64,000 nucleotides of DNA from Sanguibacter suaedae. Lineage in GTDB: Bacteria; Actinomycetota; Actinomycetes; Actinomycetales; Cellulomonadaceae. The stretch is from contig NZ_JAEINH010000003.1 of NCBI RefSeq assembly GCF_016342785.1, forward strand, positions 1 to 64,000, in the 5' to 3' direction. The translations under genes were made by a program, and so were the position numbers. Shown one piece after another: positions 18,795 through 26,768 of the stretch (position 1 is the first letter of the stretch; each line of letters opens with the position of its first letter). The notes under the pieces are model-generated. The model saw only the letters and a list, made by a program, of their open reading frames with translations. It was not told the origin of the DNA and ran no database searches.

Positions 18795-20804
18795 CTAGTA
18801 GCCGCGCTTGCGGCCGCTCGCGCCGTACCCCGTGCCCTCGAGCCCTGTCTGGCCGCGGATGGACTCGAGCTGCCACGGCACGGAGGCGACGACCACGCCC
18901 GGGGTGAAGAGCAGGCGCCCCTTGAGGCGCAACGCGCTCTGGTTGTGCAGCAGCTGCTCCCACCAGTGCCCCACCACGTACTCGGGGATGTACACGACCA
19001 CGAGGTCGCGCGGGCTCTCCCGTCGCACGGAGCGCACGTACCCGAGGATCGGGCGTGTGATCTCCCGGAACGGGGAGTCGAGGACCCGCAGCGGCACCGG
19101 GAGGTCCAGACCCTCCCACTCGGCCGTGAGCCGGGCGATCGACTCCGGGTCCACCCCGACGGTGACGGCCTCGAGCGTGTTGGGGCGCGACGCCCGCGCG
19201 TACGCCACCGCGCGCATCGTCGGCTTGTGGAGGCGCGACACGAGCACGATGGCGTGGACCCTGCTCGGGAGCGCGCGGAGGGCCGCCGGGTCGTCCCCGA
19301 GCGCGAGCTCCTCCGACACCCGGTCGTAGTGCCTGTGGATCGCCTTCATGAGCGCGTAGCCGAGCCCCATGGCGAGGAGGGCCACCCATGCGCCGTGGGT
19401 GAACTTCGTGACGAGCACGATGACGAGGACGCTGGCCGTCATGGTGAGGCCGATGCCGTTGATGACGCGAGAGCGCTGCATGCGCGCCCGCTCCCGCGGC
19501 TCGGCCTCGGTCCGCAGGTGCGACGTCCAGTGCTTGACCATCCCCAGCTGGGAGAGCGTGAACGAGACGAACACCCCGACGATGTACAGCTGGATGAGCC
19601 TGGTGACCTGGGCGTCGAACACCACGATGAGGAACATGGCCGACGCAGCGAGCGTGATGATGCCGTTCGAGAAGGCGAGGCGGTCCCCGCGGGTGTGGAG
19701 CTGGCGGGGCAGGTAGCCGTCCTTCGCGAGGATCGACCCGAGCACCGGGAAGCCGTTGAACGCGGTGTTCGCCGCGAGCACGAGGATGAGCCCCGTGACG
19801 GCCGACACCAGGTAGAAGGCCGGCGGCAGCCCGCTGAAGACGGACTCGGCGAGCTGGCTGATCACAGGGTGCTGCACGTGGTCCGACGGCAAGGGTGCAC
19901 CATCGAGCGTCAGCTGGGTGTGCGGGTCCTCGGCGTACCGCACCCCGGTCACCCGTGCGAGGTAGAGGATCGACATGATCATCGCCGCCGAGATCAGCCC
20001 GAGGAGGGCGAGCGTCGTGGCCGCGTTCCTCGACTTGGGCTTCTTGAACGCCGGCACCCCGTTGCTGATGGCCTCGACGCCCGTGAGGGCCGAGCACCCG
20101 GACGCGAAGGCGCGGGCCACGAGGAAGGCGCCGGCGATCCCGACGAGCCCCTCGTCGACCCCCGGCTGCGCCACCAGCTCGAAGGACGCGCTCTCCGCGG
20201 GGGGCAGACCACCGGCCAGGTGCCGGACGAAACCCACCACGGCCGTCGACCCGATGGCCGCCATGAAGAGGTACACCGGGAGCGCGAAGAGCCGCCCGGA
20301 CTCCCGGACGCCGCGGAGGTTCGCGACGGTGAGGACCACCACGAGCCCCACCGCGACGGCGGTCTCGTGGTCGCGCAGGACGGGGATCGCGCTGGAGGCG
20401 TACTGGGCGCCCGCGGAGATGGAGACGGCGACCGTGAGGACGTAGTCGACGAGGAGCGCGCTCGCGACGCCGACCCCGGCGTTCGCGCCGAGGTTCACGG
20501 TCGCGACCTCGTAGTCCCCACCTCCCGACGGGTAGGCGCGCACGTTCTGCCGGTAGGAGGCGACGACCGTGAGCAGGACGACGACCACCACCAGCCCCAC
20601 CCACGGGGAGACGGCCGTGGCGGTGAACCCGGCGACCGCGAGGGTGAGGAGGATCTCGTCCGGCGCGTAGGCGACCGACGAGAGCGCGTCCGAGGAGAAC
20701 ACCGGCAGGGCGATGCGCTTCGGGAGGAGTGTGTGCCCCAGGCGATCGCTGCGGACAGGGCGTCCGAGCAGCAGGCGTTTGGCGGCATCGACGATGTCCG
20801 ACAC
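18795..20804 (-). CDS. APC-superfamily permease, KimA-like potassium importer
   Basis: A 669-residue membrane protein with about 12 transmembrane helices (to about residue 450) and a cytoplasmic C-terminal domain of roughly 200 residues. The N-terminus AKRLLLGRPV followed by KRIALPVFSSDALSSVAYAPDEILL closely resembles Bacillus KimA (YdaO), a high-affinity K+/H+ symporter of the KUP/APC group controlled by c-di-AMP. The neighbours fit: two TrkA/RCK genes are divergently transcribed 100 nt away, and no TrkH or KtrB channel gene is present. M. tuberculosis has the same order (Rv2690c, ceoB, ceoC). GTG at 20804 was chosen because TAGCAT lies 8 nt upstream and the protein then starts like KimA. 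Amino-acid transport is the alternative annotation. Confidence 0.85.
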   Translation of the reverse strand: MSDIVDAAKRLLLGRPVRSDRLGHTLLPKRIALPVFSSDALSSVAYAPDEILLTLAVAGFTATAVSPWVGLVVVVVLLTVVASYRQNVRAYPSGGGDYEVATVNLGANAGVGVASALLVDYVLTVAVSISAGAQYASSAIPVLRDHETAVAVGLVVVLTVANLRGVRESGRLFALPVYLFMAAIGSTAVVGFVRHLAGGLPPAESASFELVAQPGVDEGLVGIAGAFLVARAFASGCSALTGVEAISNGVPAFKKPKSRNAATTLALLGLISAAMIMSILYLARVTGVRYAEDPHTQLTLDGAPLPSDHVQHPVISQLAESVFSGLPPAFYLVSAVTGLILVLAANTAFNGFPVLGSILAKDGYLPRQLHTRGDRLAFSNGIITLAASAMFLIVVFDAQVTRLIQLYIVGVFVSFTLSQLGMVKHWTSHLRTEAEPRERARMQRSRVINGIGLTMTASVLVIVLVTKFTHGAWVALLAMGLGYALMKAIHRHYDRVSEELALGDDPAALRALPSRVHAIVLVSRLHKPTMRAVAYARASRPNTLEAVTVGVDPESIARLTAEWEGLDLPVPLRVLDSPFREITRPILGYVRSVRRESPRDLVVVYIPEYVVGHWWEQLLHNQSALRLKGRLLFTPGVVVASVPWQLESIRGQTGLEGTGYGASGRKRGY

Positions 20805-20904
20805 GTTGAGCAATGCTAGGCCTCTGCCGGGGAAAGTCCACCGGCGCGCGCACGGGTCACCCGCGGATGTCCCCTCGGCTGAACCTGGTATAGCGTTCCC
20901 AGTT

Positions 20905-21570
20905 GTGCACTTCGTCATCATGGGCTGCGGGCGCGTCGGCGCCACGCTCGCCCACTCCCTCGAGAGCTACGGGCACTCCGTGGCCGTCATCGACCAGAAC
21001 GCCGAGTCCTTCCGGCGCCTGCCGTCGGACTTCGGCGGCAAGAAGGTCACAGGCCTAGGGTTCGACCGGGACACCCTCCACCAGGCGGGCATCGACGACA
21101 CGTTCGCGTTCGCCGCGGTCTCCGACGGCGACAACTCGAACATCCTCGCCGCCCGGGTGGTCCGGGAGACGTACGGGATCGAGAACGTGGTCGCCCGGAT
21201 CTACGACCCGCACCGCGCGGAGATCTACCAGCGCCTGGGCATCTCCACCGTCGCCACCGTCCGCTGGACCGCCGACCAGGTGCTCCGCCGCATGCTCCCC
21301 CTCGGGGCGACGGACGAGTACCGCGACCCGTCGGGCCGTGTCCGTCTCTGCCAGGTGGACGTCCACCCCGGGTGGTTCGGGCGGTCCGTCCGGACGATCG
21401 ACGAGGCGAGCGGTGCACGGTCCGCCTTCGTCACCCGGTACGGCGACGGCGTCGTCGTGGCACCGGACACCGTCCTCCAGGAGAACGACATCCTCCACAT
21501 GCTCGTCGACGCCGACCACGCGGCCACGATGGAACGTGTCCTCACCCACGCACCGAACCTGGAGGACTGA
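20905..21570 (+). CDS. ceoB: TrkA/CeoB-type RCK potassium regulatory protein (first copy)
   Basis: A 221-residue cytosolic protein. It opens with the NAD(H)/nucleotide-binding Rossmann motif GCGRVG (VIMGCGRVGATLAHSLE), with Asp at the end of beta-2 (VIDQN), forming a TrkA-N/RCK-N domain. A TrkA-C domain occupies the last 80 or so residues. Single-domain-pair TrkA proteins form rings that gate K+ transporters in response to NADH or ATP; their usual membrane partner is TrkH/KtrB, absent here, whereas a KimA-like permease is divergently encoded. The GTG start at 20905 is preceded by TATAGC 10 nt upstream, so the leader would be very short. The stop overlaps the next gene by 1 nt. Confidence 0.9.
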   Translation: MHFVIMGCGRVGATLAHSLESYGHSVAVIDQNAESFRRLPSDFGGKKVTGLGFDRDTLHQAGIDDTFAFAAVSDGDNSNILAARVVRETYGIENVVARIYDPHRAEIYQRLGISTVATVRWTADQVLRRMLPLGATDEYRDPSGRVRLCQVDVHPGWFGRSVRTIDEASGARSAFVTRYGDGVVVAPDTVLQENDILHMLVDADHAATMERVLTHAPNLED

Positions 21571-22319
21571 TGCGCGTCGTCATCGCCGGAGCCGGGTCGG
21601 TCGGCCGGTCCATCGCCCGTGAGCTGCTCCTCAACGACCACGACGTGACGATCATCGACAGGCAGCCGACGTCGATGCGCGTCGCCCAGGTGCCCGACGC
21701 TGACTGGCTCCTGGCCGACGCCTGCGAGCTCCCCACCCTCCGCGAGGCCAAGGTCGACGAGTGCGACGTCATCGTCGCCGCCACGGGTGACGACAAGGCG
21801 AACCTCGTCGTGTCACTGCTCGCCAAGACGGAGTTCGGGGTGCCGCGCACCGTGGCCCGGGTGAACAACCCCAAGAACGAGTGGATGTTCGACGAGTCCT
21901 GGGGGGTGGACGTCGCGGTGTCGACGCCGCGGATCATGACGGCGATGGTCGAGGAGGCCGTGGCCGTCGGCGACCTGGTGAAGATCTTCACGTTCCACCA
22001 GTCCGGGGCGGACATCCTCGAGATCACCCTCCCGGAGGAGTCCCCCGTGACGGGGCTGCGCGTGGGTCAGATCGTGTGGCCCACGGACACCGTGCTCGCG
22101 GCGATCGTCCGTGGCGAGCAGCCGATCGCCCCGAGCATCGACGACACCTTGGAGGTCGGGGACGAGCTCCTCATCGTCACGGGCCGTGACGCGTCGGAGT
22201 CGGAGCTCCACGACCTCCTGGTCGGCGGACGAGGATCCAGGTTCCCCACAGCACCAGCGCCCACAGAGGGATCCCCATCACCAGACGCGCCGTCCCCAGC
22301 CACCCAGCCTGGCCCGTGA
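21570..22319 (+). CDS. ceoC: TrkA/CeoC-type RCK potassium regulatory protein (second copy)
   Basis: A 249-residue paralogue of the preceding protein. It has the Rossmann motif GAGSVG (MRVVIAGAGSVGRSIARELL), acidic beta-2 end IIDRQ, RCK-N to about residue 130 and a TrkA-C domain to about 220. The C-terminal 28 residues are Pro/Ser/Thr-rich and probably disordered. That tail is encoded opposite the end of the convergent DUF3159 gene, a 143-bp coding overlap. The ATG shares one base with the ceoB TGA. Paired, non-identical RCK subunits suggest a hetero-oligomeric ring. Confidence 0.9.
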   Translation: MRVVIAGAGSVGRSIARELLLNDHDVTIIDRQPTSMRVAQVPDADWLLADACELPTLREAKVDECDVIVAATGDDKANLVVSLLAKTEFGVPRTVARVNNPKNEWMFDESWGVDVAVSTPRIMTAMVEEAVAVGDLVKIFTFHQSGADILEITLPEESPVTGLRVGQIVWPTDTVLAAIVRGEQPIAPSIDDTLEVGDELLIVTGRDASESELHDLLVGGRGSRFPTAPAPTEGSPSPDAPSPATQPGP

Positions 22320-22983
22320 CCCACAGGGGGTACTGCACGGCCAGTCGGACCGCGAAGAGCCCGATCCACAACCACGTGGCGAGCAGGTAGCGGCGCATCA
22401 GGAACGGGTCCCTGCGCCACTCGGTGGGCCAGACAAGCGCCGTGGCCGGTCCCGGGTCGCTGGGCGTCTGCTCCGCGGCGTCGTGCTCGGCGGCAGCAGG
22501 ACCTGTCACCGGGTCGGTCTTCCCGGGCGCGGCGCCGAACCCCGCGCGTAGCGCCTCGACCACAACGCCCACGGCGGGCCACCGGATGAGCACGGTCAGG
22601 AGGAGCGCCACGAGGTAGCCCAGGTTCGTCCACAGCCCGACGAGGTAGTAGTCGCTCGCGTCACCGGAGCGCCACGCCCAGAAGACGCCCACGGCGACCC
22701 CGAGGAGGCCGCCGAAGGCCTGGGTCATCGGCGTCCGCTGCAGGAGCCTAGCCGCAACGGCCAGCAGGGCGACCCCGAGCGAGGACACGAGAGCCGGGGT
22801 GAGCTCCTTCGTGATGACGTACACGACGACGAAGACGAGCCCCGGCGCCATCGCCTCGACGACTCCCCGAACACCCCCCACCGAGTCCGCGATGGAGAAC
22901 TCGTCAGCGGTGAGCGACCGGACGCCTGGCCCCCCGGTCGTGACCTCGTCGGGAGCGTCGTCGCTCGGCGCTGGGACCGTCAT
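22177..22983 (-). CDS. DUF3159 family membrane protein
   Basis: A 268-residue protein with six or so membrane segments (for example MAPGLVFVVVYVITKELTPALVSSLGVALLAVAARLL). The N-terminal SIADSVGGVRGVVEAMAPGLVFV is the DUF3159 signature. A central acidic loop (about residues 150-185) interrupts the membrane segments. It matches Rv2693c in the conserved actinobacterial gene order. Function is not known; its constant place beside ceoC suggests a link to ion homeostasis or membrane stress (inference). The ATG at 22983 follows the OB-fold stop by 10 nt. The last 143 nt overlap ceoC antisense. Confidence 0.85.
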   Translation of the reverse strand: MTVPAPSDDAPDEVTTGGPGVRSLTADEFSIADSVGGVRGVVEAMAPGLVFVVVYVITKELTPALVSSLGVALLAVAARLLQRTPMTQAFGGLLGVAVGVFWAWRSGDASDYYLVGLWTNLGYLVALLLTVLIRWPAVGVVVEALRAGFGAAPGKTDPVTGPAAAEHDAAEQTPSDPGPATALVWPTEWRRDPFLMRRYLLATWLWIGLFAVRLAVQYPLWVTGQAGWLGTARLVMGIPLWALVLWGTWILVRRPGGRGAPTPTRHGP

Positions 22984-22993
22984 GGGTGTGCTC

Positions 22994-23362
22994 TCACTCT
23001 CCCGGTCGCGCACGGAGCTCGTACCGGGGGTTGTAGATGGTGGGTCGGCCGTGGACCATGCTGACGAGTCCTTCGATGCGCGCACGGCGTCCCGGCTCGA
23101 TGCCGGCGATGCGGCGTCGGCCCAGCCACACGAGGTCGACGGAGGCCGTGCCGTCGTAGAGCTCGGCCTCGAGCGCCGGCACTCCTTCGCGGGGTCGCAG
23201 CACGACCGACCGCACGACCCCGGACAGGACCACACGGGTGCGGTCGCCGACCCCCGCGCACGGGGTGCGACCCGTCTGCGCCGAGGAGACGGTGCGCTCC
23301 TCGTCGGCAGTGAGCTCCTCCTGCGAGGCGAGGACCGCGTGCATGGCGCTCCGGACGCCCAT
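22994..23362 (-). CDS. OB-fold nucleic-acid-binding protein
   Basis: A 122-residue protein. Residues about 45-118 form an OB fold (VVLSGVVRSVVLRP...LEAELYDGTASVDLVWLGRRRIAGIEPGRRARIEGLV), resembling the nucleic-acid-binding domains of RecG and of lysyl-tRNA synthetases. It corresponds to Rv2694c in M. tuberculosis. Its ATG overlaps the DUF3710 stop (ATGA), so it is co-translated within a leftward unit DUF3710, OB-fold, DUF3159. Probably binds single-stranded nucleic acid; the precise role is unknown. Confidence 0.82.
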   Translation of the reverse strand: MGVRSAMHAVLASQEELTADEERTVSSAQTGRTPCAGVGDRTRVVLSGVVRSVVLRPREGVPALEAELYDGTASVDLVWLGRRRIAGIEPGRRARIEGLVSMVHGRPTIYNPRYELRARPGE

Positions 23363-24072
23363 CAGCGGATCTCGGTGATCTCGGGGCCCCGGGTCAGGGG
23401 GTCGAAGCCGTTGTCGGTCCCGGGCGTCGGGACGTCGGCCGCGCGCGGCTTCCCCGGGAGCGCGAGCGCGAGGAGGTCGCGCGGGGGGCGGGCGTCGGTG
23501 CCGCGGATTACCACGGTGTCCGCGAACACGGCCTCGAGCGCCGCAGCAGCCTCGACGTCGATGGCGGCCTTCCCGCTGATCACCCCGCGGAGGAACCAGC
23601 GAGGGCCGTCGTGGCCGATGAACCGGGCAGGCCGGTGCCCGGTCCGCCCGTCGGGGGTGCGCGCGGGCAGACGGGCGAGGAGCTCCCGTCCGAAGGGCCC
23701 GGGGACATCGTCGACGGAGCCGCCCTGCTTCGTCACCGACTGCGCGATCTCGTCGCGGATCTCGTCCCAGATGCCCTCGCTGCGGGGGGCGGCGAAGGCC
23801 TGGAGCTGCAGCGCCGAGCCGTCGAGGGAGATCCCCACGCCCGTGACCCGCTGGGTCTTCTGGTCCATCTCCATGCGGAGCTCCATGCCCTGGACGCCGG
23901 GCAGCCAGATGGCGCCGAGGTCGACGCGCGCCCCTCGGTCCGCGACCTCGTCGGCGTCCCAGGGGCCGGTGCGACCGGCCGCCTGCGCGTCGTCACCGAC
24001 CTCCGGCGTCCCGGGGTCGGGGTGCTGCGCGGACGCAGCAGCATCCTTGGAACCGCGTCGAAACAGAGCCAC
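23362..24072 (-). CDS. DUF3710 family protein
   Basis: A 236-residue soluble protein. The family core is visible: GPWDADEV near residue 37, RVDLGAIWLPGVQGMELRMEMD, GSALQLQAFAAPRSEGIWDEIRDEI and the WFLRGVISGKAA strand. It corresponds to Rv2696c. The GTG at 24072 with GGAG 9 nt upstream was chosen over a longer frame opening at 24117 because ALFRRGSKD is the conserved N-terminus in relatives. It is first gene of the leftward unit. Function unknown. Confidence 0.83.
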   Translation of the reverse strand: MALFRRGSKDAAASAQHPDPGTPEVGDDAQAAGRTGPWDADEVADRGARVDLGAIWLPGVQGMELRMEMDQKTQRVTGVGISLDGSALQLQAFAAPRSEGIWDEIRDEIAQSVTKQGGSVDDVPGPFGRELLARLPARTPDGRTGHRPARFIGHDGPRWFLRGVISGKAAIDVEAAAALEAVFADTVVIRGTDARPPRDLLALALPGKPRAADVPTPGTDNGFDPLTRGPEITEIR

Positions 24073-24155
24073 CGATTCGTCTCCTTCAGGTGTGCCCGGC
24101 GCTGCCCGCGAGGGCATCCGTCACCGGGCGCTTGCGTGATAGTCCCGTGACAACC

Positions 24156-24653
24156 CTAGGCCTGGTCCGGCGCACCGGACGACTCCTCCACGACGGGCGG
24201 CGTCCCCCAGCCCCCGCTGGACCCGAAGCCCCCGGTCCCGCGGGCGGACCCTGGCAGCCGGTCGGCGACCACGAACCGTGCCCGGGCGACCCGCTGCACG
24301 ACGAGCTGGGCGATGCGGTCCCCACGTGAGAGGACGACGCTGTCGTGGGGGTCCGAGTTGTAGAGCGTCACCGCGATCTCACCCCGATATCCGGCGTCGA
24401 CGGTGCCGGGGGCGTTGACGATGGTCAGGCCGTGGCGCGCGGCGAGGCCGGACCGGGGGTGCACGAACGCCGCGTAGCCGTCCGGGAGGGCGATCGCCAC
24501 GCCCGTGGGGACGGTCCTGCGCTCGAAGGGGGCGAGCTCCACGTCGACGGTCGTCACGAGGTCGGCGCCCGCGTCACCGGGGTGGGCGTACGCCGGGACC
24601 GGGATCCCGTCGTCGAGCAGCGTGATGAGGATCTCGGGCAGGTCGGTAGTCAC
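24156..24653 (-). CDS. dut: Deoxyuridine 5'-triphosphate nucleotidohydrolase (dUTPase)
   Basis: A 165-residue trimeric-type dUTPase. All five motifs can be read: AHPGDAGADLVTT (I), PRSGLAARHGLTIVN (II-III, with the uracil-recognition APGTVDAGYRGEI), RGDRIAQLVVQ (IV) and the C-terminal glycine-rich RGTGGFGSSGGWG (V). It hydrolyses dUTP to dUMP and pyrophosphate, keeping uracil out of DNA. It matches Rv2697c. The GTG at 24653 is preceded by TAGAGT and 8 nt; the same short gap carries the divergent start of the DUF3093 gene. Confidence 0.96.
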   Translation of the reverse strand: MTTDLPEILITLLDDGIPVPAYAHPGDAGADLVTTVDVELAPFERRTVPTGVAIALPDGYAAFVHPRSGLAARHGLTIVNAPGTVDAGYRGEIAVTLYNSDPHDSVVLSRGDRIAQLVVQRVARARFVVADRLPGSARGTGGFGSSGGWGTPPVVEESSGAPDQA

Positions 24654-24696
24654 GGTGGGCCACTCTAGTGCGCGGCACGGCTGAGACAATGGGGGC

Positions 24697-25167
24697 ATGA
24701 CCCCAGCTCCTCACGCAGCCCGGCCCGACGACGTCCGCCACAGGGAGCGGCTCGTGCCCGGGCCCGGCGTGTGGGCCGGGGTGGTGGTGTTCGCGGCGGT
24801 GGTCGCGGTCGCGGTGTCCGTCGCGTCCTGGACCGTCTCGGCGGTCGTGGGGACCGTGGTGCTCGTCGTCGGCGTGGCCCTCGTCCTGTGGAGCTCCCCG
24901 GTGGTCGAGGTGGCGGCGGGTGAGCTGCGCGCGGGCTCGGCGCACGTCCCGCTCTCGGACCTCGGCGCGGTGAGCGTCCTCGACCGGGCGGGCGTCGGGA
25001 GGGCCATGGGCCCCGCGTGGGACGCCAGGGCCTTCGCGTGCCTGCGGACCTGGACGGGCGGGGCTGTCCGCGTCGAGGTGATCGACCCGTCGGACCCCAC
25101 CCCCTACTGGATCGTCTCGTCCAGGGATGCGGAAGGCCTGGCCGCCGCGATCGCAGGATCCCGCTGA
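24697..25167 (+). CDS. DUF3093 family membrane protein
   Basis: A 156-residue protein with two close membrane segments (about residues 25-68: WAGVVVFAAVVAVAVSVAS and VVGTVVLVVGVALVLW), followed by a soluble domain ending in DPTPYWIVSSRDAEGLAAAI, the family signature. It corresponds to Rv2698. The ATG is preceded by GACAAT and exactly 6 nt, with no ribosome binding site, suggesting a leaderless transcript divergent from dut. Function unknown. Confidence 0.85.
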   Translation: MTPAPHAARPDDVRHRERLVPGPGVWAGVVVFAAVVAVAVSVASWTVSAVVGTVVLVVGVALVLWSSPVVEVAAGELRAGSAHVPLSDLGAVSVLDRAGVGRAMGPAWDARAFACLRTWTGGAVRVEVIDPSDPTPYWIVSSRDAEGLAAAIAGSR

Positions 25168-25219
25168 GCGGGTCCTGCCGCGGCCGCCAGGCCGAGGTGC
25201 GTACGTCGGTGCGTCCGTG

Positions 25220-25519
25220 TCAGGCAGCGCACTCCGAGCAGATGGGCTGCCCGTTCTTCTCACCGGCCAGCTGGCTGCGGTGGTGGACGAGGAAGCAGCT
25301 CGTGCAGGTGAACTCGTCCGCCTGTCGCGGCAGCACCCGGACGGACAGCTCCTCACCGGAGAGGTCGGCGCCCGGGAGCTCGAAGCCCTCGGCCGCTTCC
25401 GTCTCGTCCTCGTCGACGACACCCGAGCTCTTGTCGGATCGGCGCGCCTTGAGCTCCTCGAGCGAGTCCTCGCTGAGGTCCTCCTCGGTCTTGCGCGGGG
25501 CGTCGTAGTCGGTTGCCAT
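25220..25519 (-). CDS. DUF4193 family zinc-ribbon-like protein
   Basis: A 99-residue acidic protein beginning MATDYDAPRKTEEDLSEDSL, diagnostic for DUF4193 (Rv2699c family). The C-terminal part has two CxxC pairs (FTCTSCF and ICSEC), suggesting a bound zinc. Proteins of this size and shape often act as accessory transcription or translation factors, but no role is established. The ATG at 25519 was chosen by the family start; an in-frame GTG at 25531 is the alternative. It converges with the DUF3093 gene. Confidence 0.88.
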   Translation of the reverse strand: MATDYDAPRKTEEDLSEDSLEELKARRSDKSSGVVDEDETEAAEGFELPGADLSGEELSVRVLPRQADEFTCTSCFLVHHRSQLAGEKNGQPICSECAA

Positions 25520-25763
25520 GTGTGGGCTCACACTCCGTTGCAGATGTAGTGGTCCGCAGGTCCCTGAGGGACGTGCGGCGTGACGCAGCTCGTCGCGTAC
25601 GCATGTAATGAACGTGACGGCCCGGTTGTTCCCGGGCCGCGATGGGATTGTGCACCATTTACGAGGCCACCGCGAACTTCCCCGAATGTGACGAAGGTCA
25701 CCGGGTGAGAAATGGTGATAAACGCGGTGGTCAGGCGACGGTGGGTCGTCCGGGTGAAGTTCC
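25520..25763. promoter_or_regulatory. Intergenic region between DUF4193 and inositol monophosphatase genes, with CRP-like site and hairpin
   Basis: The interval is noticeably richer in A and T than its neighbours. TGTGACGAAGGTCACC at 25687-25702 matches the CRP/GlxR consensus TGTGA-N6-TCACA except for the last base. An 8-bp GC hairpin at 25618-25639 (loop TTGTTC) may terminate the leftward inositol monophosphatase transcript. The DUF4193 promoter must lie here too, but no confident -35/-10 pair was found; CACAAT (minus strand) is a weak -10 candidate. A cAMP-responsive regulator binding here would act on DUF4193 (inference). Confidence 0.5.
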
Positions 25764-26624
25764 TCAGGCCCCGCTGTCGGCGTTCGCGCCCTCGAGGATC
25801 TCGACCAGTGCGCGCACCGACGCCGCCGGTCCTGCGACGGTCATGTCGGGGCTCGCACCGCGCCCGCGCAGCCCCGTCACCACGCCCCCGGCCTCCTCGA
25901 CCACGAGCCCTCCGGCCGCCATGTCCCACGGGTTGAGGCCGCGCTCGTAGGTGAGGTCCAGGCGACCGTCGGCGACCATGCACAGGTCGATCGCCGCGGC
26001 ACCGATCCTCCGGATGTCACGGACCTGCGGGAGCACCTGGGCGAGCACCCCCGCCTGGGCAGCACGCCGCTCCGCCGCGTACCCGAACCCCGTCCCCACG
26101 AGGCTCTGCGCGAGCGGCCGTGCCGGGCGCAGGGAGAGCGCCCGGCCGTCGCGCGTCGCTCCCCCGCCGCGCGAGGCGGTCCAGCAGGTGCCGTCCGGCA
26201 CCTGGACCACGCATCCGGCGAGCGCCGTCCAGCGCTCGGGCTCCGGCGGACCCGCGACGACCGCCACGGAGATCGCGTACGCCGGGATCCCGTAGAGGTA
26301 GTTCACGGTCCCGTCGATGGGGTCGAGGACCCACGTGAGACCGCTCGCACCCGCGACGTGCCCCTCCTCCTCGCCGAGGACGGCGTCGTCGGGGCGCTCG
26401 GCGAGGATGAGCCGGCGCAGCAGCGCCTCGGAGTCCGCGTCCATCTGCGTGACGACGTCCACGGGCGACGACTTGGTGGACGCCACCTCCACCTCGTCGG
26501 GCCGCGTGCTGCGCACGAGGTCGCCGGCCGCCCGGGCGACCCGCTCGGCCAGGTCACGCAGGGCGGCGATCTCGGTGGCGTCGGGCAGGTCGGTGGCGTC
26601 GGGTGCGCTCTGCGAGGTGGTCAT
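25764..26624 (-). CDS. Inositol monophosphatase family protein (SuhB-like)
   Basis: A 286-residue Mg-dependent phosphatase. Metal-binding motifs are GEEEG (E at the first metal site), DPIDGTVNYLYGIP (WVLDPIDGT signature) and NPWDMAAGGLVVEEAGG near the C-terminus. The family dephosphorylates myo-inositol 1-phosphate; actinobacteria need inositol for phosphatidylinositol and mycothiol. It corresponds to Rv2701c (suhB). FIG-type fructose-1,6-bisphosphatase or histidinol-phosphate phosphatase activity cannot be excluded. The ATG at 26624 is preceded by CAGGAT and 6 nt, a weak form of the leaderless pattern. Confidence 0.9.
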   Translation of the reverse strand: MTTSQSAPDATDLPDATEIAALRDLAERVARAAGDLVRSTRPDEVEVASTKSSPVDVVTQMDADSEALLRRLILAERPDDAVLGEEEGHVAGASGLTWVLDPIDGTVNYLYGIPAYAISVAVVAGPPEPERWTALAGCVVQVPDGTCWTASRGGGATRDGRALSLRPARPLAQSLVGTGFGYAAERRAAQAGVLAQVLPQVRDIRRIGAAAIDLCMVADGRLDLTYERGLNPWDMAAGGLVVEEAGGVVTGLRGRGASPDMTVAGPAASVRALVEILEGANADSGA

Positions 26625-26768
26625 GCGCCCATCCTGCCCGACGGCAGGCGCGAGGGGCGGACCGGGCCACCCTGGACCGACGACTGCGGAGGCGCACCGG
26701 GCCACCTCCGCACCTGGACCGCCCCGAGGTGGCACCCTGGCACTCATGCAGGTGTCACGGGAGGACGC

